The position numbers were made by a program, and so were the translations under genes. Positions 56,001 through 64,000 of a DNA stretch of 64,000 nucleotides are shown piece by piece. A model generated the notes under the pieces. The model was given only the letters and a program-made list of their open reading frames with translations, made no database searches and was not told the DNA's origin. Location: contig NW_020313159.1 in NCBI RefSeq assembly GCF_003265705.1, positions 1 through 64,000 on the forward strand, in the 5' to 3' direction. The first letter of the stretch is position 1; every line of letters begins with the position of its first letter. Source of the stretch: Callorhinus ursinus. Taxonomy: Eukaryota > Chordata > Mammalia > Carnivora > Otariidae.

Positions 56001-56655
56001 ATGTATGGGCCACTGACCTTCACGGGTTATCAGGACAACGCTTTCCCAGCCCTTCCCTGAAGATTGCCTACTCCCAACGGGGTGTGCTGCTCCCATGCCC
56101 CCGCCCCCCCAACCCTGTGCTCCAGCGGGGACCTCGCCCCCGCCCACAGCCGCGGCCCGGCACCGGGGAGCAGCACTTGGGGAGGACGCCCCTCCCAGGC
56201 AGAGCCAGAGCCAGAGCCAAAGCCAGGCCAGCCTTCAGCCTGGGCCAAAGTGAAAATGATCAGGAGTATTTAAAAAATTATTCTTTCTAGAAAGTCATTC
56301 ATAATGGACCGCTCCTCTCATTTTACTGTCAGAAGTGTTTCCAAAGAGGGCACATTCCTCCTCTTGTGTCTGTGTTGGCCATGCTTGCCTTTTCTCGGTT
56401 TTGTACGTACACCCCCGTGCATTTGTACCCCCCCACGTGCTGTGCTGGACTCGTCTGCAGACGCGCACCTCAGGACACTCAGCTCCCAGAGCCTCAGCCC
56501 ATGTCCCCTGAGGATGAGAACGTTCTCCAGGGCCCACGGCACCACCATCACACCTGAGAGCTGGGCGCTGATCAGCGCCGGAGGCTAACAGACCAGCGGC
56601 GTGAACGCTGCCTGTGGTTCTGAAGTGAGTTTTCTAGAGCTGTTCGTTCCCACCA
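53091..56655. other. NOM1-downstream unique GC-rich sequence
   Basis: No gene is seen. Near 53,970-54,030 the text resembles an antisense L2 end. Long frames (184 codons at 53,892; 158 codons minus at 55,300) occur in GC-rich DNA and overlap open frames on the other strand, so they are not supported. Confidence 0.45.
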
Positions 56656-56659
56656 TCAA

Positions 56660-56897
56660 GAATACGAAATGAGACAAGATGAAACCAGAGGGAGACAAAC
56701 CAGAAGAGACTCTTACTCTCAGGAATCAAACGGAGGGTTGCTGGAGTGGTGGGGGGTGGGAGGGATGGGGTGGCTGGGTGACGGACATTGGGGCAGGTAT
56801 GTGCTATGGTGAGCGGTGTGAATTGTGCAAGACTGACAAATCACAGACCTGTATCTGTGAAACAAATAATACCTTATATGCTAAAAAAAAAAAAAAA
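56660..56897 (+). repeat. L1 3' UTR end
   Basis: Text parallels the L1 copy at 13,555: GAGACAAGATGAAACCAGAG, GGGTGGGAGGGATGGGGTGG, GTGTGAATTGTGCAAGACTG, AACAAATAATACCTTATATG and a poly(A) tail. Confidence 0.9.
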
Positions 56898-57416
56898 TAC
56901 AGTCAAGGTCCAAACGTCACATCTCCTTTCCATTCCTCTTTTAGCGTAGAACACCTCCCACTCTGTTTCCTTGAAAAGTTCGTGGCACTGGACTTGTGAA
57001 GAGTCCTGGCCAGTCCGGCACGTAGGTCTGTGAGCCTCGGGGTGAACCCTTTGGGAGCAGTGCTGCGCGGTGATGCTGGGGCCTCTCACAGTGGCGCTGG
57101 GGGACATAATCATGACCGTGTCCCAAGTTCCATCACTTAATTCAGGTCAAGGCCACCAGACCTCTCCACAATATAGGTACATTTTTACCTTTGTCATTAT
57201 TAAGGGAAATTAATCACCAAATTTAAGGACACGTTACAAGGGGAAAAAATGGCAAAATGTGGATTTCCTGTTGCCCACCAATAGTTAGTGGGTGGCTTAG
57301 GCAGCCATTTGTCACCCTTGCCAGACTTGGGGGTTGCAAAATGGTCATTTTCTAATTCTGTCCCTCCTCCTACGTTATTAGCTGGCGTTCTTATTTTAAA
57401 ACGAGTCTTCCTAGTG
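56898..57416. other. Unique sequence, no gene seen
   Basis: No recognised exon or repeat. Confidence 0.4.
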
Positions 57417-57537
57417 GAACACCTGGCCAGCTCAGTCAGTAGAGTGTGCGACTCTTGATCTCAGGGCCGTGCATTCGAGCCCCACCTCAAGTGTAGAGAT
57501 TATTTAAGTAAATAAATAAAAATAAACTTTAAAAAAA
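57417..57537 (+). repeat. Short-type CAN-SINE (SINEC2-like)
   Basis: AACACCTGGCCAGCTCAGTC, CGACTCTTGATCTCAGGGCC and AAGTGTAGAGATTATTTAAG then AAATAAATAAAAATAAAC. Confidence 0.87.
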
Positions 57538-60500
57538 GCATGAGCACATAAAATGAGTCTTCCTCTGCTCCTCTCCCCTTATCCTGGATAAGATCAAATT
57601 CTACACGTCTGTAGTCTACTAAAGTAGTGACAAGTGATTCCCTGCCTTGTACACATTAAGATGTTACCATTAGCCACAGCGAGTGCAAAGGATCCGTTCC
57701 CAGCCCAGTGTACGGGAGCCACCAGGCTGTGGTGGGCTCCGCGGAGCATGGTTCTGCAGTCTTCCAGGTGGGTGGCATGGTCTTCTGCCTGTCAGGGGCA
57801 AGGTCCGGCCGGCCGGAGGGAAGGCCTGGGTGCATTGCCAAGCTTCTGTAACTCCCAGCTGCATGGCCTTGAAACTCCAGCATAACTACCCTCCGTGGCC
57901 CAATATGTAGGTTTGGGGTACATATTACACCATCAGCACAGTTCTGTATGTTGTGCATGGCCTATTAAAAACAAAGACTAGGCATCACACGGCGCAATCC
58001 CACTGTAACGAGGCAGTGACCCTCACGAGACACGGCCCTTGGTCAGTCGCAAGGTACAGAGGGACGCGGTGTGTCAGACCTGGCCGGCACCGCCACCAGC
58101 CCAGCTCATGGCCACTTCCTCCCCTGACCGTCAACCCATGGCAGCCTCCCCACCTTGGAACTACGGCTGCTGAGGAAGTCAACTTGCCCTTTATGTTTTC
58201 TCTCATTGTGCAGCTGGGTTGGTGGACATCTGTGATTACAGCGGTGATCTCCGTAGGACTCGGGATGGACTCACTAACTGTCCTCATGTCCTCATGCTGA
58301 CCTTTCCTCCTGTCCGTGAGCTGAGCAGGCAGGGTGACCAGCTCTCCTGTTTGTCCAGGAATCAGGGGTTCTCAGGATGGAGCTCTTTTGGTGCTGAAGC
58401 TGGGAAGGTCCCAGAAAGCTGTGAAGGGATGGTCACCCGCAATCCTGGAGATGATGTGCGGCATCGGACAAGGTCTTGGGCAAAATCTGCAGGGATGAGA
58501 TGGGGCTCAGGGACTGAAATGCAGCATGAGCAAGGGGGAACTTGTTACTACTCAACCAGCCTCACCTGGGGTGCCCGTCGCACACCTGTGGAGCCGATTA
58601 CCTCACCTGTGGTGCCTGTCACCCGTGGTGCCCGTCACCTCACCTGCACCTGAGAGAGTTTCCAGCAGCAACTCTAGCTCTGTCTCTGTCCGCAGCATTT
58701 CCTCCCCCCGCCATCCTAATCAATAACTTGGCCAAAGAGATAGAAAGTGTGCTTACGGGTTTGGCTGACAACCTGACATCGGCAGGAATAAGGGCACGTC
58801 TCACTCTTGGAGTCTGTGATTTTATGACCCATGACCGGCTTTATGTCCTTCGGAGGACCCAGCACTGTTAGTCTCCAGGTAGGTTCTTATCTAGACCAGG
58901 GAGGTGCCTGTGGACTGAGAGCAGAGCCTGGTTACTTCTCAAAGTGCAGAGGACAGTCTCTAAAGTCATTCTCCTTTCTCAGTCCCCAGTGTGCCACGAA
59001 CATCATTCCAAAGGTCTGTATCAGCACCTACTTTGTACTGCTTAAAAGCCAATGGATAATCCAGAACATTTTTACTGCCTCTGGGAAAATGATCCTTAAT
59101 GAAAGTAAAGCAAGTCTTGCAAAGGTCCAAGATGAACCCAGGGTGCTGAAAGGCATCCTCGTTCCCAGAAGGTGCTACAGGTGTGCCAGGCACCCACATG
59201 CCCTAAAACCGAGGCCTGAAATTATTTCTAGTATTGTTATTACTTCATTTGCCCAGGTTTGGCCAAATCTCTGATTTCCTAGAAAGAGTGGACTCTGAGC
59301 AGATGTACCCAAGGGCATAATTATCAGACAAGATGCAAACGGGCTGCATTACAAATGCAGATTTCCTAGGAAGTGCTTATCCAGTTCTTACTGCGGGGAG
59401 AGCAGCAAGTTCCTATGTGTAGGGCATAAGGCGCACTTATTTAACTCATCAAAAATACGACGTGATTATTTGAGATTTATTTTATCCTTGCCCTCAAACT
59501 TCTGATTTAGTGAAGGAAGTGCATTTCAAGCCAGGCCCCAGACCAGCAGGTGAAATCCATATAGCCCTCATTAGCACCCTTGCACTTTTTGACTCATATG
59601 GACAATGAGATTTTTAAAACACTCTCTGCGTTCTACATCAGATTTAATATGGCAGACAGAGTCTGCTTTTCTACTTTAGCACCTGTGGGACCAACACCGC
59701 GAGACCAAGCTGCAGAGGCCCCTGGCGGCAGGGGCTGGGCCTGGGGAAGGCTGCAGACCAGGGGTCTGTCCAGGGACGTGGCCCTGCCTCCCACACCCTG
59801 TAAATTCACCAGGAACTGTGTCATAGAGAATCCTGAAATTCAGGACGGGCTTTGGGAGTTGGGCGTGTTTTCTGTCCCACGTGTGTATGAACGGACGTGT
59901 GCGCCTTCCGTCCTGTTGACACAGCAATCCATTCCTGTGGAAGAGTTTTGAGCGAGGCCTGTCTTCCCAGAACTGTGGGTCTGGGCCGCTGTGGGAGCTG
60001 TGGAAGGAGCCGCGTTGCCACCCATCACTTTCCAGAGCTGCTCCCCTCAGGTGGCTCCTCCCCAGGGTAAGACTCGGTTCCCCGCGGGGGCCTGGGAGGA
60101 AGCCCGCTGCTCTGCTCCGGGCCTGTGGCCACCTGCCCGTCTGAGAGACCAGCATTTCCGGAGCTCTCATTGCGGGCTCGCGGGCTTGCGGGCTTGCGGG
60201 CCTCCGGGCCGAGTCCCGGCCAAACTCGCAGCAGAATAGAAGCAGGCGCTGGTCTCGAGGAAACGTGTGTTTGGCAGCGATCTCTTGTGAGACAGTCCGT
60301 GGTGGACAATCTTGCCACTGCCCCACCTGAGACCAGGGGCCTGGTCCGCCGATGGCGGTCAGAGGGTTTCACATTCCGGCGCGGTGCCTGGATCCTAGGG
60401 GGGCTCGTGGGGTCTCTGGTCCCCGCTCATCCCCTCTTCTGCCATTCAGAAGGCTTAGGGGGTGCTCAGGGGGGGCGAGTCCTCAGGTGCGCCAGGTGTC

Positions 60501-61689
60501 CACCCACGGAGCGCTCCCCGGGCCGTGGACTCTCGGTGGGAAACGCCTTGCCAGCCGCAGGCAGCCTGCTGGGCGGAATCAGAAAGCACTTTGTCACCTG
60601 TGAGCATGAGGCCTGGTAAAAGCTAAATAGTATCACAGCACCTGTGATTAGGAGGCAGCTGGCCCTGGAGACTGAGTAACATTTATGAGTAAATATAATT
60701 TATTTCTGCTCTCTGATTATGAAGGTCATGGTGGTTTAACCCTGTCGGGCAAGCCTCAGACACATTATCTGCTCAAATAGAACTGGGAAAGAAAACACCG
60801 GCAGTCATTAAAAGTGAATTACTTTGTTTTTTGAAGATAGAAGGCCTCCAAAGCCTCACGGTGCGGGGGACGCTGGGGCCTCTCCGTGGGCCACCTGCAA
60901 ACGGGGAGCTTCAGAGCGAAAAGCTCACAGGCGGCCACCAGAGATTTGGGCAGGTCGTGAGCTCCCCTGGCGGCTTCTTGGAAAACGCTGGATTTTGCAA
61001 GCAATTGTGGAAGCTGCCAAGAATGCACTAGGTGGCATTTCTGGCGTTTTCTTTACCTGTGAAACAGAGGAAAGGATTTCTGAGAGCTACAAAATCAGCC
61101 TAGATTTCTGGTTTTAAATTTAGCAGAGGACTTGTGTTTCCTGAGGCACGGCCTTTATTTTTCAGAGTGAGATGTTTGGCCAGGGATAATTTTCAGTCCC
61201 TCCAGACTTGGTGAACCGTGGCTTCTCCTCACTCCCCAACCCTTGGGCTCTTTGGGGATGTCCTAGTTGGGACTGGCTTATTTGAGCTTCATTTAGAAAT
61301 GCTACTGCCTGTATCAGAGAAAGGTGGGCGGTGTGTCGGTGTACCGTGGGGGTGGGTGCAGCATCACAGGGGCATAAGCTGCTGAGGAAAAGCCAGGACT
61401 GGGGGTTGCTCAAACATCCGGGTGGGTGATGTCAACTTTGCCGAGTTTGGGGAAGAAACCAACTTTACTTATGGGCCCTTTCTATGGGTTCATCTCTATG
61501 GACACTGGGAACTATGGGAAGTTTAAAAAGAACCCAAACAGACCTAGAATAGGCAGATTCTTAGAGGCAGAGTAGATATTCCCAGGGGGCTGAGGGAGGG
61601 GTTCTTGTTTAATGGGGACAGAGTTTCTGTGGGGCATGATGGAAGAGTTTGGGGTAGACGGTGTTGACAGGCACACAACATTGGGAGTG
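57538..61689. other. Unique sequence with small tandem repeats
   Basis: No gene is seen. A short tandem array of CACCTGTGGTGCCCGTCAC-like units lies at 58,565-58,655, and GCGGGCTT-type 8-base units at 60,178-60,205. A 216-codon minus frame (59,676-60,326) has no recognised domain. Confidence 0.45.
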
Positions 61690-61770
61690 GATTGAATGCC
61701 AAGACTTATACACTCACAAATGATAAAATGACACATATCGTTACGTGTGTTTTACCACAATAAACATAAA
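61690..61770 (+). repeat. L1M 3'-terminal fragment
   Basis: TATACACTCACAAATGATAA, GTTACGTGTGTTTTACCACA then ATAAACATAAA match the end of old L1 elements. Confidence 0.6.
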
Positions 61771-63069
61771 GAACCAACACAAACGCACACCTGTGGCAGA
61801 GTTTGTTAGTTGTTCCCCAATATCCCTTCACCCCCTTTGTCATCCGGAACAGGGCTAGGCCTGCAGCCAGCCGGGAACACCCGTGTTCCAGTTCCCAGCA
61901 AGACTCACAGTGGCCGTGTGAGGAGCGCTTGCCACTTGAAGAGAAAGGGCCAGTTTCTGAACTCCTCGCAAGGATACACGCTTGTTTGCCTTGTCCTCTG
62001 CCCCGTTGGCTGGGACATGGGGCCCAAGCGCCATCTTGAACCATGAAGGAGAAGCCATGTGATTAAGATGAGCCACGAGATAATGGGCCTAGGTCCCTGG
62101 TGATCGTGGGGCCCCCAGCCCAGCCCTGGGCAGCCTAGGTGCGTAGCAGAGAGAAACAAACGTCTGTCTGTGTAACCCTCTGGTTTTTTTCGGCTCTGCT
62201 GTCACTTGAGCCCCCCAGTCCTGACCGAGAGGATAGCTGATGCGGCCTGAGCGCTGATGCCGCTAGTGGGCTCCCGCGGGCCATGCCACACTCAATAGTA
62301 ACAGTTGAGGCCATGCGGTCATCAGTAGGGCGGTAGCTTTGCAACTGCCTCCTGGATGCTGCCCCCTCCTGCCCCCTGAGGCCCACGGCATAGAGAACAT
62401 GGATGGCTCAGCTGCTTTCTGTCTTCCGTCCAGCGCCTGGCACACAAGAGTCAATCAATACTACTGGAGTCACGAAGGCAGGGATCCACCAGTGGTCCAC
62501 GTGGCAAGTAGTAGTTCGGAACCCCCTGACATCCTTGTGTGGGTGTGGCTTGGAAAGATGATGGGGGCCGTGTGGCACATGCTGGATCAAAGAGTGCTTG
62601 CTGGCGACAAGCCCCCGCGAACGCCGCTCAGCTGATCTGGGGAGAGGGGCTCAGCCGGACCTGTGCCCGTGGGCCACACGTCTCCGCACCTACCGGCCAG
62701 CCTCTGCACCCAGCTGGCCAGCAAGCATTCGTCGAGGCTCTGGCCACATCACATTCGCAAATGTCGCACTGGTCAGACAGGATTCATGTTCCCGTGCAAG
62801 GCAAGCGGGGAGAGGACCAACCAGGCACCAGGGGTGAACCACTGGCTGCCAACAGCATCCCCCTTGCTCCTTCTGTGTCTCTGCTGACGGGTCCCAGACG
62901 CAGGGTGGGTGGGGCCCTAGGTGCACAGGCCACCGACAGGCAAGCCCAGGAGGGCAGCGAATGGAGAAGGGGGGGTCCCACCAGCAAGAGACCACAGGCT
63001 CCAAGGGAGACAGCAGGAGGGGAGTGGGTGTGACTGACTTCCTCTGTGTGCGCGCTGCCGGGTCTCTAC
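61771..63069. other. Unique sequence, no gene seen
   Basis: A 164-codon plus frame at 62,539-63,033 lacks recognisable domains. Confidence 0.4.
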
Positions 63070-63215
63070 AGCCTCTGTGAGGCGGGCGCTGCATTCCCCA
63101 CTTGACAGAGGACGACCTTGGGGCTCAGAGAAGTGAAGTCACTTGCCCAAGGCCACCCAGTCGGCGTGTGCTGAGCCCGGGTTTCACCCCACCTCTGCCT
63201 TCTGGCTCTATGTAC
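63070..63215 (-). repeat. MIR fragment
   Basis: TTCCCCACTTGACAGAGGAC, GTCACTTGCCCAAGGCCACC and GAGCCCGGGTTTCACCCCAC follow antisense MIR order. Confidence 0.85.
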
Positions 63216-63942
63216 GACGACTTCCTCCCCGGCACGCACCCCTGCACTTCCTCCCTCCTCCCTTTACCCCTACTACACATCTTTTCCCAGACTCTCCTGA
63301 GCTACAACGGCCCCAGGAGGGCTTGAGAGTGTGCTCTGTGTGCCACATGGGTCCGGAGAGCTTGGGCTGAAGAAGTACACATGGGGGGTGGTATTCCTCC
63401 GTTGGTTCGACGACCCCGGGAGCCGTGTGCGGGGCCCGCGCTGCTATAAGTGTCCAGTAGTGTCCAACCCTCCCCTCACTCTGGGAGACGACGACTGATA
63501 GAGCCCTTATTCTTCAGATGGGGGCACTCGGACTCAGGGCACAAGGCCCTTGCCCCACCTGCACTTCAGGGGAGGCCCGATGCAGGCCTGGGGCGGGCGC
63601 CCTCTGCGCAGGGCACAGAGACCTCGTCTGGGGCCCAGCGACACTGGATGGGGGTCAGGAGAGTGACGCGGACACTCGGGCAAAGGGGGTGCTGCGCAGG
63701 TGCCTGGCAGGGCAGAGGGCATCCGCGGTCCCTGAGTGTGCAGTGAGGGGGCATTGTCCACGGCCTGCTCTCAGTGGCACACGGCCTGGGCCCGGCATCA
63801 GATCACTGGGCCTATGCGCCCTCTTCCGGAGATCTTGCCAAGTCTCTCAAATTGGCGGTGAATCTTTTATGTGAAAATTTTGTTTTTTATTTTCTAGAGC
63901 GCTGTCAAATGTGTGAATTATTAAAATTAAGAAAGTATGCAC
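63216..63942. other. GC-rich unique sequence, no gene seen
   Basis: No exon recognised. MNX1, expected beyond this point by synteny, is not reached. Confidence 0.4.
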
Positions 63943-64000
63943 CTGGGGCGCCTGGGTGGCTCAGTCGGTTGAGCGTCCGACTCTCGGCTTCAGCTCAGGT
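63943..64000 (+). repeat. CAN-SINE, cut by the window end
   Basis: The head GGGGCGCCTGGGTGGCTCAG and tRNA-like part are present to GGCTTCAGCTCAGGT. Confidence 0.95.

Noticed and set aside
59676..60619. 216-codon minus frame and 164-codon plus frame
   Set aside because: Composition-driven frames without conserved motif, signal or splice context.
53091..64000. MNX1, expected by synteny downstream of NOM1
   Set aside because: No homeobox or other MNX1 exon is recognisable; in human the gene lies about 20 kb past NOM1, so it is probably outside the window.

Overview
This is a mammalian nuclear window, most likely from a caniform carnivore and probably an arctoid (bear, seal or mustelid type). 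The main evidence is about twenty tRNA-Lys-derived CAN-SINEs (head GGGGCGCCTGGGTGGCTCAG, CT-rich body, AATAAA-rich tail), many with intact target-site duplications (TSDs), plus carnivore-type young L1 3' ends. The species call is inferred from SINE subfamily style, not from a database search.

The layout is the LMBR1-NOM1-(MNX1) neighbourhood, human 7q36.3. At the left edge (1-660) a CpG island holds the first coding exon of LMBR1 on the minus strand (111-176), its GC-rich leader with an upstream ORF, and a promoter with a palindromic CRE. LMBR1 runs off the left edge. From about 0.7 to 34.7 kb is an intergenic region built from SINEs, L1, HAL1, MIR, L2 and MLT1 pieces around AT-rich unique blocks. 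It also holds relics: a decayed C2H2 zinc-finger sequence near 10.1 kb, an SNRPE retrocopy nested in a HAL1 element near 16.5 kb, and an unassigned exon-like segment near 25.5 kb.

NOM1 lies on the plus strand from an ETS/GC-box promoter at about 34.8 kb to a poly(A) signal at 52,226. I reconstructed all eleven coding exons (34,884-50,581). Every intron is GT-AG, the phases join without error, and the product is 859 residues. Intron 1 carries an antisense ATP5PD (ATP synthase subunit d) retrocopy with an open frame and a perfect 12-bp TSD, then a nest of three SINEs.

From 52.3 kb to the end is NOM1-downstream sequence: a SINE cluster, an L1 tail, GC-rich unique DNA and ancient repeats. MNX1, expected further right by synteny, does not appear. 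LMBR1 (a multipass membrane protein) and NOM1 (a nucleolar ribosome-biogenesis factor) have no known joint function; their adjacency is conserved synteny. No new biochemical system was found. The main leads are the orphan exon, the zinc-finger relic, the ATP5PD retrocopy, the LMBR1 upstream ORF, a possible short NOM1 isoform, and several datable nested insertions.
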